Source: JBMNGN01 sp050949865
GTDB taxonomy: Bacteria > Bacillota > Syntrophomonadia > Syntrophomonadales > Syntrophomonadaceae
Direction: 5' to 3'
Length of the DNA stretch: 64,000 nt
Assembly (NCBI GenBank): GCA_050949865.1
Contig: JBMNGN010000001.1
Span: 248,001 to 312,000 of the forward strand
Below the pieces are notes generated by a model. It was not told the origin of the DNA and did not search any database. It saw nothing but the letters and a program-made list of their open reading frames with translations. A program made the translations under genes and the position numbers. Below are positions 54,643 to 62,922 of this stretch, piece by piece. The first letter of the stretch is position 1. The number at the start of each line of letters is the position of its first letter.

Positions 54643-55296
54643 TTACTTCTTGCTCCCTCGCTTTTTGAAGTCTTTTTCAATACGCTCTTTCCAGTTTTCT
54701 GATATTTTATGGCTGGCTCGAAAACAACTTACTGCCTCACCTATTACCTCATAATTAAGTAAAGTGCCTGCGCTGTCCGGATTATAATTTGCGGCTCTGT
54801 CATGGCTTATGCCAAACCGCTCTGCAGTAGCTATGGCATCAATATTTGCACCGAGAAAGATAAACTCCCAGCCATATTTACTTTTTTGGTGTTCAATCAT
54901 CTGCCGGACTTTTTCGTAGCTAAACTCCCGGCTTGCATTTTCCATACCATCAGTAGTTATTACAAACAAAACCTGTTCAGCGCGCTCGTTTTCAGCAGTA
55001 TGTTTCTGGACATTTATGATTTTGTATATAGTTTTACCTATTGCATCTAACAGGGCAGTAGTTCCTCTCACAAAATACTCCTTGTCTGTGATAGGCGCTA
55101 CACCCCGAAGGTTTATACGATCATGGAGCAATTCGTACCTATCATCGAACAGCACAGTAGTCATTACAGCCTCGCCAGGCTGTTGTTTCTGCTTTTCCAG
55201 CATAGCGTTATACCCGCCGATGGTATCACTTTCCAGACCACTCATTGAACCGCTTCTGTCAAGAATAAATACCAGCTCAGTAAAATCTTTTTTCAT
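54643..55296 (-). CDS. vWA domain protein (TerY-like)
   Basis: A 217-residue von Willebrand factor A domain protein with a complete MIDAS: DRSGSMS (13-19), the Thr in RGTTALLDA (about 79-87) and Asp in ITTDGMENAS (about 117-126). No signal peptide or membrane segment, so cytoplasmic. TerY-like vWA proteins act as scaffolds in tellurite/stress and phage-defence loci. Here it is coupled with an ADP-ribosylglycohydrolase and lies beside a macro-domain protein. GGGAGG precedes the ATG. Confidence 0.88.
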   Translation of the reverse strand: MKKDFTELVFILDRSGSMSGLESDTIGGYNAMLEKQKQQPGEAVMTTVLFDDRYELLHDRINLRGVAPITDKEYFVRGTTALLDAIGKTIYKIINVQKHTAENERAEQVLFVITTDGMENASREFSYEKVRQMIEHQKSKYGWEFIFLGANIDAIATAERFGISHDRAANYNPDSAGTLLNYEVIGEAVSCFRASHKISENWKERIEKDFKKRGSKK

Positions 55297-55561
55297 GGGG
55301 TTATCCTCCCATCATCTTTGGTGATTCGAGGATAACATTTCGCAGGTACGGATCGGTCGCATGGCAAGCGACATATTGAGGAATTTGATATTCTATTGAA
55401 GAAGCTTTCTAATAGGGTCTCCTATAAAATGAAACATCCTATTTCCATAGGAGCATAGGGTGTTACCTTCTGACAATGTCTATAAGTTCTTGAAAAGCAA
55501 TATAGTGGCAGATTGCATGTATCTAATCTTCGATAACGCTGAAAATCCTGTATATGCGTAT

Positions 55562-56548
55562 TTACACCCCCAACAATTTTTGCTCAAATGCAAACAAGGC
55601 TTCATTGATTTCAAAAATATTATAGTTGCCATTTTCGATGAAATACTGAACGATGAGATCAAATTTACTGCTGCGAGAGAGGGCAAAACCAGCTTTAAGC
55701 AGTAAGTCTTTGGTTTCATCAAGGTTTAATTGCAATGCTACGGCAAAAGCGACTGCAGTTGGCTTGCTTGGCCGATAATTGATGCCGTTTCTTATTTTTG
55801 AGAACAATTTACGATCTATATTGGCTTTTTTATAAGTTTCTGTTTCAGTCATACCTTTTTCACCAATCAAACGGAGTAACATTTGTGAGAATGTCTCATC
55901 CATATGGTTAACTACATCATCCAGACTTCTTTTATGTTCTATTATTGGGGCTGAAATAAACTCATTTACTCCTATTAATTGATGCTTTTCTTCCAATCTG
56001 TCTCGGCGTTGAAGATGTTCCTCTATATATTTATCATCAATATACTGTGCAATGGAGGAAAACAGCTTCTCACACAATATAAATGCCGGCTTATCGTACA
56101 CAACCAGATAAACCTTCATTTCATTACTCATAAGAAATTCCCCTATGACCGAAATCGCAGTTTTAAATGCTTTATCCTTGGGATATCCATAGGCACCCGA
56201 GGATATTAGGGGAAATGCAATACTCTCCAGGTTGTAGTCTTTCGCTAATGCAAGCGAGTTCATATAACAATCTGCCAGCAACTTTTCTTCATTGCTTTTA
56301 CCGCCATGCCAAATTGGACCAACCGTATGGATTACGTATTTTGCAGGTAGCCTGTACCCCTTGGTTATCTTGGCCTGCCCGGTTTTACATCCGCCAAGGG
56401 TACGGCATTCTTCCAACAGCTCAGGCCCTGCAGCACGATGGATTGCTCCATCGACCCCTCCACCCCCGAGCAAGGATGGGTTTGCCGCATTTACAATTGC
56501 ATCAGCGCATACTTTGGTTATATCACCACGGATAATTTCCAGTGACAT
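55562..56548 (-). CDS. Macro domain protein with C-terminal HTH-like region
   Basis: A 328-residue protein. Residues 1-170 are a macro domain binding or hydrolysing ADP-ribose: GDITKVCADAIVNAANPSLLGGGGVDGAI (8-36), SGAYGYPKD near 116 and the phosphate loops. Residues about 185-328 have an XRE-like arrangement (MTETETYKKANIDRKLFSKIRNG, then PSKPTAVAFAVALQL), a tail that in many Firmicutes follows macro domains. It may thus both sense ADP-ribose and bind DNA or protein. GGGAGGTGG precedes the ATG. It is the first gene of the cassette, separated from the vWA gene by 265 bp. Confidence 0.85.
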   Translation of the reverse strand: MSLEIIRGDITKVCADAIVNAANPSLLGGGGVDGAIHRAAGPELLEECRTLGGCKTGQAKITKGYRLPAKYVIHTVGPIWHGGKSNEEKLLADCYMNSLALAKDYNLESIAFPLISSGAYGYPKDKAFKTAISVIGEFLMSNEMKVYLVVYDKPAFILCEKLFSSIAQYIDDKYIEEHLQRRDRLEEKHQLIGVNEFISAPIIEHKRSLDDVVNHMDETFSQMLLRLIGEKGMTETETYKKANIDRKLFSKIRNGINYRPSKPTAVAFAVALQLNLDETKDLLLKAGFALSRSSKFDLIVQYFIENGNYNIFEINEALFAFEQKLLGV

Positions 56549-56721
56549 TTCTCCACCTCCCCAATTGCTACGTCTTTTATAGCTTTCAATTACCTAAATT
56601 ATACATAAAAAACTGACCCCCTTGAATCAGTACTAAAATTTAGATACAGCCAAAGGCCCTGATTCCTTTAATAATAAAATTAGCATACAAGACATCTCTC
56701 CAGCAGCCTGTTATAAATGGC

Positions 56722-56799
56722 GGTCGGGCAATAATTAACCATGGCTCGGCTGTATTAGCAGCCAAATTACCATGGTTATCGTAATATATATTCCCGACC
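56722..56799. repeat. Three-tier inverted repeat (78 bp)
   Basis: Nested perfect arms: GGTCGGG/CCCGACC (56722-56728 and 56793-56799), TAACCATGG/CCATGGTTA (56736-56744 and 56770-56778) and GGCTG/CAGCC (56748-56752 and 56759-56763). It could fold into one 78-nt stem on either strand. No T-run follows, so it is not a plain terminator. It is 53 bp past the glucosaminidase stop codon. Confidence 0.75.
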
Positions 56800-56851
56800 A
56801 GGAAAACTACCACCGTTTACCCAACTTAACCGATAATTGTTCCATGCCGCC

Positions 56852-57346
56852 TTAAGTTTGGCCATCTTCTGTACCAACAACCTCCTCAGCCAATTCTCTA
56901 AGTTTATGGCTATCCATAATGGAAATAAGTTTTAATGCGTATTTTGGATCGGTGGCATAGCCGCAATTCTGCAGCTGCCTGGCATACTCATCCGGATCAT
57001 CTTTTACGGCTAAACAGGGAGCATACCGCTGACTCCTGGTTATTAGGGAAACATAATCATCAAAGCTTTCTTCGTAGTTGTTGTAGGCTCTGAATTTAGC
57101 CAAAATGGTTTTCTTGACTCCGTTATATACTTCCCAGGTCTTAACTGTTACCGAACCAGCCGGACCGCTGCCTTTAATATTAAATAGGTTATAGCTATAC
57201 TTTCCGGTGAACATATCTTTGGAAACATACTTGCCAAAACCGGTTTCAAGACAGGCTTGAGCTGTAATAGCAGCTGCCGGTAAGCCATAATCTTTTTGTA
57301 TTTTGGCCGCAGCTTTGATAACCTCAAAAATGAATTTGCCAGACAA
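56852..57346 (-). CDS. Glucosaminidase domain protein (LytG/FlgJ-like)
   Basis: A 164-residue single-domain hydrolase of peptidoglycan. Key features are AAITAQACLETGFGKYV (Glu about 34), YNLFNIKGSGPAGSV, YNNYEESFDDYVSLI (about 90-104) and CGYATDPKYALKLI near the end, the exo/endo-N-acetylglucosaminidase fold. There is no signal peptide, unlike most relatives, so it may be exported by another route, work in the mother cell during sporulation, or be released by lysis. TTG start with GGGGGGAG upstream. Confidence 0.85.
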   Translation of the reverse strand: MSGKFIFEVIKAAAKIQKDYGLPAAAITAQACLETGFGKYVSKDMFTGKYSYNLFNIKGSGPAGSVTVKTWEVYNGVKKTILAKFRAYNNYEESFDDYVSLITRSQRYAPCLAVKDDPDEYARQLQNCGYATDPKYALKLISIMDSHKLRELAEEVVGTEDGQT

Positions 57347-57709
57347 TGTACTCCCCCCTTTTTACCCATATTCTATTCCTGACTGCACTTATTGGTACCA
57401 TAGGCTGGGTGATATAACTGGGCGATATAAATCCATGATTATTGCATTATCCGATTGCCGAATTACCAGTTTTTATTTCCTTTATTTATTTGACTAACCA
57501 AACGTCATTGGCTTTATTTAGTCAAGCAAAAAGGGTGTTGTCCGTAAAAGACACATCCTTGCTGCCAAATAAATAGCACCGGTCCCAAGAGCCAGATTGT
57601 CTTTGGCGGTGCAAGTATTAATCTTTTTTGGTTATATACCCGGCATTCTTAAGGTTGGTTAAAATTTGCATCAAAGGTTTGGGGAGTGAAATTTGTGGAG
57701 GGCTTTCCG
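57347..57709. other. Intergenic region with weak terminator
   Basis: No gene. A hairpin around 57531-57560 (AGGGTGTTGTCC / GACACATCCTT) with A-rich left and TTTTT on the minus strand may end the CBO0543 gene transcript. An upstream stretch near 57395-57430 repeats GGGTGATATAACTGGGCGATATAA, a short imperfect direct repeat. Confidence 0.45.
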
Positions 57710-58183
57710 CTATTCTACCTTCACCTTACTGAAGAACCATACATAAAACTTTCTTGATATATAGAAAGTTACGAAAAGGGTAACCCAGGTTATATACCAT
57801 TCCCAATGAATGTATTCTATTATCCGGGTGTATCTTTCACATAGTATTTCTATAATGGTCATGACTGTAGAGAAGTTAAAATAGTACAGAAACTTCCTTA
57901 GGTTGCTTCTACCTTCCGGATAATGCAGTATGAAAACCACGCAAATCGCAGGATATACAAAATACTCAAAAGTGAAACTAGCTTTATTGGCATAGCTAAA
58001 CAGCCTGACCGGGTATGATATTAGCTTGTATTCAGCGACGGTCAAGCCTATTATCCAGGTTATAAACTGTTTGAAAAAAAAGACGACTATTGCTTCTCTG
58101 ATGCGATTTTTGGGCACCAGCAGAATAAGCATAATGATAGTTAGGATCCAGGCTGTAGTTAGAATTAATACTTCTATGCTCAT
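57710..58183 (-). CDS. CBO0543-family membrane protein
   Basis: A 157-residue integral membrane protein with about five hydrophobic segments (5-25, 31-50, 70-92, 100-118, 128-150) and the conserved PVRLFSYANKASFTFEYFVYP and LYYFNFSTVMTIIEILCERYTRII...EWYITWVTLF. It matches the CBO0543 family widespread in spore-forming Firmicutes; function unknown. AGGGGA precedes the ATG. It follows no operon partner. Confidence 0.85.
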   Translation of the reverse strand: MSIEVLILTTAWILTIIMLILLVPKNRIREAIVVFFFKQFITWIIGLTVAEYKLISYPVRLFSYANKASFTFEYFVYPAICVVFILHYPEGRSNLRKFLYYFNFSTVMTIIEILCERYTRIIEYIHWEWYITWVTLFVTFYISRKFYVWFFSKVKVE

Positions 58184-58493
58184 AAAAATCCCCTAGATTT
58201 TAAATTGTGCAGAGGATGTTGAAACTAATTTAAAAAATAACCAGGCATATCCAGTATTCCCCGTTTTTCTAAAAATCATCTATTAATTATTTTGATTCTT
58301 TCCGGGTCATATTAATAGTGAGAACAGCCTAAAGTGGGATAAGGGACATGCCGCCAGCAGGCAAAACTAGGGTAGCGCCCCTGATGCTGAATCCTTCCCA
58401 GCTCTTTCACAGTCCAAGCTTTTGTCCGCCTTCTATTGCGTAAATTACCCCAGGATGAGCACCTGTTATTGACCGTATACGTCCGAGGAAGCA
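58184..58493 (-). pseudogene. Possible frameshifted FeoA-like remnant behind iscU
   Basis: In the iscU frame directly after its stop codon the minus strand reads GRIRSITGAHPGVIYAIEGGQKLG, then stops. A second frame continues with KSWEGFSIRGATLVLPAGGM and ends VLTINMTRKESK. Together they have the spacing of a small SH3-like FeoA protein (PG-x-V-x-x-I-x-GG-x-x-L, then MGF-x-x-GA). Two stops and a frame change separate the parts. An ATG overlapping the iscU stop (TAATG at 58492-58496) starts a third, unlikely 60-codon frame. The region is GC-richer than its flanks. This is a guess from pattern only. Confidence 0.3.
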
Positions 58494-58928
58494 TTATACT
58501 TTTTTACATAAAGAATCGGTATCACCCTGGCAGCAGACTTTGGTAACGTTGGTTGAAGATGGGCCGCCCTGGCGGTAGTTTGTAATTGCCTTATGGAGGG
58601 CATCCGCAGCCAGGTTGGAACAATGCATTTTTATCGGCGGCAGTCCATCCAGGGCTTGGGCCACGCTTCTATTGGTAATTTGTTCAGCTTCCTCCAAGGT
58701 TTTGCCCTTAACCATTTCGGTAACCATACTGCTGGCGGCAATTGCCGCAGCGCAACCAAAAGTGCGGAATTTAATATCCTGGATGATATTGTCCTGGACT
58801 TTGATTTCTATATGCATAATGTCCCCGCAGGCAGGGTTGCCCACCTCCCCAATCCCACTGGGATTTTCTATCTCTCCCACATTGCGTGGGTTCATAAAGT
58901 GATCCATAACCTTTTGTGAATACATCAT
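58494..58928 (-). CDS. iscU: Fe-S cluster scaffold IscU/NifU N-terminal domain
   Basis: A 144-residue scaffold. The three cluster ligands are C34 (NPACGD), C59 (FGCAAAIA) and C103 (KMHCSNLAA), with Asp36. The C-terminus has extra cysteines (VCCQGDTDSLCKKV, not in E. coli IscU). Clostridial IscU here lacks the LPPVKxHC change. It takes sulfur from IscS and passes clusters to apoproteins. GGAGG precedes the ATG, about 18 bp after iscS. Confidence 0.95.
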   Translation of the reverse strand: MMYSQKVMDHFMNPRNVGEIENPSGIGEVGNPACGDIMHIEIKVQDNIIQDIKFRTFGCAAAIAASSMVTEMVKGKTLEEAEQITNRSVAQALDGLPPIKMHCSNLAADALHKAITNYRQGGPSSTNVTKVCCQGDTDSLCKKV

Positions 58929-58945
58929 TTTATATTAGAGCCTCC

Positions 58946-60103
58946 TTATCTTCCCAGGGGGGACATTTCTCTTAAACTCTTGATTATGGATGGTAAAACT
59001 TCAAGAACAAAATCTACATCCTCCTGGGTATTGTCTTTACCCAGGGTAAGCCGCAGGGAACCATGGGCCGTTTCGTGCGGCAATCCTATCGCCAGCAGAA
59101 CATGAGAGGGTTCTAGGGAGCCTGAGGTGCAGGCTGAACCGCTGGAGGCCATTATTCCATAACTGTCCAGCATTAAGAGAATGGATTCTCCCTCTACATA
59201 ATCGAAACAGACACTAACACTGCCTGGTATTCTCTTTTCCGGGTGACCGGTTAAACGGGTATTGGGGATAGCTTCCATTATCCCGTCTTTTAAGCTTTGA
59301 GCCAGCTTAGTTAAATGGACTATATTGTTGGGTAAATTCTGTATAGCCAATTCAGCGGCCTGCCCAAAGCCGACTACTCCAGGCACATTTATCGTCCCGG
59401 CCCTCAGTTTGCGTTCATGTGCACCTCCGTGCATTAAGCTGCCGATGCGGGTTCCCTTCCTCACGTACAGGCATCCAACTCCTTTGGGGCCGTACAGTTT
59501 GTGACTGGAAACGGATAACAGGTCAACCCCTAGTTCACCGACATTTACCGGTATTTTGCCCACGGTTTGGACGGCATCGGTATGGAAAACCGCCCCAGCC
59601 TCATGAGCTATAGCGGCCAATTCTTGAATAGGCTGAATAGTCCCGATTTCATTATTTCCATGCATTATCGAAACCAGAGCCGTCTCCGGACGAAGCGCTC
59701 TTCGCAAGGTATCCAATTCTACTTCTCCATAGGAGTTTACAGGGAGCACAGTCAATTCAAAACCCTGAGTTGCTAAAAACTCACAAGCATGTAGAACTGC
59801 AGGGTGTTCTATGGCCGAGGTAATGATATGATTACCCTTGTCGCGGTTATTGATCATATAGGTAATAATAGCCTGGTTGTCAGCTTCGGTCCCACCGCTG
59901 GTGAAGATAATCTCCTCAGGCCTGGCACCAATCAAGGCGGCCACCTTTTCCCGTGAAGATTCAACTGCCCGGGCTGCCTTTAGACCTAGAGAATGCACAC
60001 TGGATGGATTACCATATTGATCGGTATAGTAGGGTATCATAGCATTAAAAACCCTTGCATCAACCGGAGTAGTAGCGCTGTGGTCCATATATATTGACTT
60101 CAC
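58946..60103 (-). CDS. iscS: Cysteine desulfurase (NifS/IscS)
   Basis: A 385-residue class V aminotransferase-fold PLP enzyme that removes sulfur from cysteine. The PLP lysine is in SVSSHKLYGPKGVG (K about 203), HTDAVQTVGKIPV and the catalytic Cys loop SSGSACTSGSLEP (C about 326), MDHSATTPVD at the start. Group I/NifS subclass by the SACTSG loop. It pairs with IscU downstream, under the Rrf2 regulator upstream. GGGGGAT precedes the ATG. Confidence 0.96.
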   Translation of the reverse strand: MKSIYMDHSATTPVDARVFNAMIPYYTDQYGNPSSVHSLGLKAARAVESSREKVAALIGARPEEIIFTSGGTEADNQAIITYMINNRDKGNHIITSAIEHPAVLHACEFLATQGFELTVLPVNSYGEVELDTLRRALRPETALVSIMHGNNEIGTIQPIQELAAIAHEAGAVFHTDAVQTVGKIPVNVGELGVDLLSVSSHKLYGPKGVGCLYVRKGTRIGSLMHGGAHERKLRAGTINVPGVVGFGQAAELAIQNLPNNIVHLTKLAQSLKDGIMEAIPNTRLTGHPEKRIPGSVSVCFDYVEGESILLMLDSYGIMASSGSACTSGSLEPSHVLLAIGLPHETAHGSLRLTLGKDNTQEDVDFVLEVLPSIIKSLREMSPLGR

Positions 60104-60119
60104 CTAATATCCCCCTATC

Positions 60120-60572
60120 TCAATAGTATGTGTCATTTCTTCCAACAGAAGATTCTATTTTCAAGGATTCCTGGGCTAGATCAGCCAGGGTATAGGAATC
60201 CAAGATCTCAGCTATTTTATCCCGTACTTTAGACCATAATACCCGGGTTACACAATAGTCATACCTGGTGCAGGACTCGGGCTCATTCTCACTGACACAT
60301 TCCACTGGCGCTATAGGCCCTTCCAACACTCTGATAATGTCGCCCGCAGTAATTTCATCAGGTTTTCTTCCCAGTACATATCCTCCTTGTGAACCGCGGA
60401 CACTTTTCACCAGCCCGGATCTTTTCAATGGAACCATCAGCTGTTCCAGATAACGTTCTGATAAACCTTGGCGCTCAGCAATAGTACGTGCGGCAATAGG
60501 CATTTTGTTTTCAGTCTGAGCCATATCAATCATTGCCCGCAGACCATAGCGGCCTCTAGTTGATAATTTCAT
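60120..60572 (-). CDS. Rrf2-family regulator (IscR-like)
   Basis: A 150-residue winged-helix regulator. The N-terminal RYGLRAMIDMAQ, recognition region LSERYLEQLMVPLKRSGLVKSVRGSQGGY and C-terminal CVSENEPESCTRYDYC hold three cysteines (about 92, 101, 107) that fit an Fe-S sensing site. It probably represses or activates iscSU according to cluster status. It starts the operon (16 bp to iscS). AGGAGG precedes the ATG. It may be the IscR or CymR kind; the three Cys favour IscR. Confidence 0.88.
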   Translation of the reverse strand: MKLSTRGRYGLRAMIDMAQTENKMPIAARTIAERQGLSERYLEQLMVPLKRSGLVKSVRGSQGGYVLGRKPDEITAGDIIRVLEGPIAPVECVSENEPESCTRYDYCVTRVLWSKVRDKIAEILDSYTLADLAQESLKIESSVGRNDTYY

Positions 60573-60601
60573 CCCAAATCCTCCTTATTGTTCGACTATA
60601 T

Positions 60602-60641
60602 ATTGCTTTAAGAAGGTTAGGCTTTAGAAGTATAAAGCAAT
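60602..60641. promoter_or_regulatory. Dyad upstream of the rrf2-isc operon
   Basis: ATTGCTTTA (60602-60610) and TAAAGCAAT (60633-60641), a perfect 9-bp inverted repeat with a 22-bp spacer, lies about 30-70 bp before the rrf2 start. The promoter should lie here, so this is a likely operator for autoregulation. Confidence 0.5.
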
Positions 60642-61118
60642 TATGTTTCTTTTCACCTCTTTGGTCGGAGATGTTTATGGCGAGATTTTTCCCGGTTACC
60701 ATACTAATTAGGCAATCACCTTTCTATTATCTATTTGCCACTATTTCTATGGGAATTATATTATATTGAATTGATTAGTGCAAACTCCTTTTTATTGCCC
60801 CTGTTAACAGGTATTGTTTTTCGCTGTTCATTCATGCTCATTTTGGAGAACCCGGGGGGCACACCCAACCCGATGACAGCACTCCGTCCAATATCCTTCA
60901 ATAGGCATAGCGTGAGAAAAAGAATATATAATTTTTTGTTATACATTATATACATAGGAGGAATATATCTTCTGGCATAGAATATTATAATTCGATAGAT
61001 TTCATTTTGTTCCAACAAAATTCTACAATCATTATATTGACCTTCTATTATCAGTAGTACTCGGCAAGTCAATGCTGAATAAGAAAAATCGACATTCTAC
61101 ATAACTGACAAAAAGGAG
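60642..61118. other. Intergenic region between isc and phn operons
   Basis: No complete gene. The minus strand at about 60775-60925 looks coding over 45 codons (DIGRSAVIGLGVPPGFSKMSM... ending NSI) but lacks a credible start: upstream it turns into AT-rich filler. It is GC-richer than the surroundings and may be a gene fragment. On the plus strand ATTTTGTT-CC-AACAAAAT (61004-61021) is a perfect 8-bp dyad about 100 bp before the phn operon, probably regulatory. Confidence 0.4.
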
Positions 61119-61949
61119 GTGAGAGCTATTAAAATACAAAGGTACGTCGCTGAATCTGCTACAAAACCTTTATTTGCTTTAAGCAGCAGATTAAGCACTC
61201 GGGCAAAGGATTTGATTAGTTTTGCTACGCTCCACAATTTTGATGGCATTGAATATACGGTACAGGCTGAAACAAGTCAAGCATTAAAGAATGATATGGC
61301 TAACATGGAAGCCCTGGCTGCTTCAGGATTTGAGATACGATATCATTTGCAGTTTCGGAAAGTGGATTTAGCCCACCGGAATAAGGAGCATGCGGAAAAA
61401 TCCTTAAACCATATCAAAGAATGTATTGATGTAATTAACGCATTGGGCGGGAAACATATAATCGTACATTTATGTTTAGGTTCTCGTTTTGCCCTCCATG
61501 ACATGAAATGTGAACACGCAGTTAAATATCTTGCGCAAGCGGCTGACTATGCTGCAGCTAAGGATATTACAGCCTGCCTGGAAAATATAACCTATGGTTT
61601 TACCAACACCCCTTCGAGTTTTTTGAATCTAATAAAGAATACCGGGGTTAGTGCTACTCTTGATATTGGACATGTTGCGGCCTCACCAGTGGTTTTGGAT
61701 GGGACTATTACTGATATAGCTTTTATATCTGAAGTAGCTCCATATATACTCAGTGCTCATGTGTATAACATAGAGCGCTTTGATGAGGAGCATAAAATAG
61801 GAGTTCATATTGCTCCCACCAACAAGGATGATATGAAACTCCGTTTAGAGGCCTTGAAACAGAGTAGTTGCAGTTGGTTCTTGATTGAACTAGGGGATCC
61901 AGATGAAATATTACGAACAGCGGCTTATGCCCGGGAAGTGCTTCTCTAA
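61119..61949 (+). CDS. TIM-barrel sugar phosphate isomerase/epimerase-like protein
   Basis: A protein of about 275 residues with the xylose isomerase-like/AP endonuclease 2 TIM barrel. Metal-ligand motifs include FDGIEYTV (about 43-50), HHIIVHLCLG-like (about 117), CLENITYGF (E about 152), LDIGHVAASP (about 186-193) and SAHVYNI, LIELGDP (about 261). It heads the phn-type ABC operon, so it may act on the imported compound or a sugar linked to it. SD AAGGAGG has two candidate starts: GTG 61119 overlaps it, while ATT 61128 has ideal spacing. Substrate unknown. Confidence 0.7.
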   Translation: MRAIKIQRYVAESATKPLFALSSRLSTRAKDLISFATLHNFDGIEYTVQAETSQALKNDMANMEALAASGFEIRYHLQFRKVDLAHRNKEHAEKSLNHIKECIDVINALGGKHIIVHLCLGSRFALHDMKCEHAVKYLAQAADYAAAKDITACLENITYGFTNTPSSFLNLIKNTGVSATLDIGHVAASPVVLDGTITDIAFISEVAPYILSAHVYNIERFDEEHKIGVHIAPTNKDDMKLRLEALKQSSCSWFLIELGDPDEILRTAAYAREVLL

Positions 61950-61997
61950 AAAATCACTTTACTTGGCTAAATAACTTAAAAATCAGGAGGTATTACA

Positions 61998-62909
61998 TTG
62001 AAAACACCAAGAAGTAAAAAAACATTGACATTTTTATTACTGACCATTTTTGTTGCTACAATGTTCCTAGCAGGTTGCGGTGCTAAAGAGCCGGCTGAAA
62101 AAGATGAAATAAAAGTATTAAGAGTTGGTGCAGTTCCTGGAGAAGAAATCCAGAAGAGAAAAGAACAATATCAGCCTTTTATGGACTACCTTGCTAAAAA
62201 ACTGGATATGGAAGTGGAGCTTTTTGTAGCTAATGACTATGCTGGAACTGTAGAAGCCATGCGTGCCGGTAAAATAGACTTGGCTTCTTATGGTCCATTA
62301 TCTTATGTTTTGGCGGCAGATATAGCTAACGCTGAGGCATTCGCAGCAGGATATACAGAAGAACAGGGGATTTATTATAAGTCGTTTATTATTGTTCATA
62401 AAGATAGTGATATTCATAGTATCCCCGATCTTAAAGGAAAAACCTTTGCTTTTGTAGATCCGGCTTCTACCGGCGGACACCTCATACCCCGAATGGCTAT
62501 GGTTGATAACGGTATAGATCCTGAAGTGGATTTAGCTTCCGTGGTTTATGTAGGAGGGCATGATGCTTGTGCAGCTGCTGTACAGAACAAAAATGTTGAC
62601 GCAGCAGCTATTGTAAAACATATGTATGAAAGAGTTATAGCTCAAGGCATCCTGGTAGAAGAAGATGTAAGGATTATTGATGTATCAGAGCCATTCCCGG
62701 GTGGACCCTGGGCCTGGCGCAAAGATCTGCCCCAAGACTTGAAAGACAAGATTAAAGATGCGATTTTAAATATTCCTGAAGAAGACTTTGAGAATTTAAA
62801 AGACTTCATGGAAAAAAACACCCATTTTGAGCCAGTACAGGATTCAGACTGGGATTCCCTCCGCGAAGCAGTCAAACTTATTAACCTTGATCTTTCCAAA
62901 AACATTTAA
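61998..62909 (+). CDS. phnD: Phosphonate/phosphite-type ABC transporter substrate-binding lipoprotein
   Basis: A 303-residue periplasmic-type binding protein. A lipoprotein signal ends LAGC with acylated Cys at 27. The mature protein has the PhnD/PtxB pattern: RVGAVPGEE, YLAKKLDMEVELFVANDYAG, GKIDLASYGPLSYVLA (about 92-107), FAFVDPASTGGHLIPR and SEPFPGGPWAWRKDLPQD. These bind phosphonates, phosphite or hypophosphite, or sometimes other oxyanions. TTG start with AGGAGG upstream, 48 bp after the TIM-barrel gene. Confidence 0.9.
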   Translation: MKTPRSKKTLTFLLLTIFVATMFLAGCGAKEPAEKDEIKVLRVGAVPGEEIQKRKEQYQPFMDYLAKKLDMEVELFVANDYAGTVEAMRAGKIDLASYGPLSYVLAADIANAEAFAAGYTEEQGIYYKSFIIVHKDSDIHSIPDLKGKTFAFVDPASTGGHLIPRMAMVDNGIDPEVDLASVVYVGGHDACAAAVQNKNVDAAAIVKHMYERVIAQGILVEEDVRIIDVSEPFPGGPWAWRKDLPQDLKDKIKDAILNIPEEDFENLKDFMEKNTHFEPVQDSDWDSLREAVKLINLDLSKNI

Positions 62910-62922
62910 GGCTGTGTAAGCA

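Noticed and set aside
55460..55705. 81-codon plus-strand frame at the end of the macro gene
   Set aside because: It overlaps the C-terminus of the macro-HTH gene on the other strand and has no ribosome site.
58199..58493. Possible 6S or other structured RNA next to iscU
   Set aside because: I could not form the 6S closing stem with central bubble, nor match any tmRNA, RNase P or SRP motif.
58312..58494. 60-codon frame whose ATG overlaps the iscU stop (TAATG)
   Set aside because: The overlap looks like coupling, but the composition (Arg/Cys/Trp-rich) is not protein-like, and the other frames of the same stretch look more coding.
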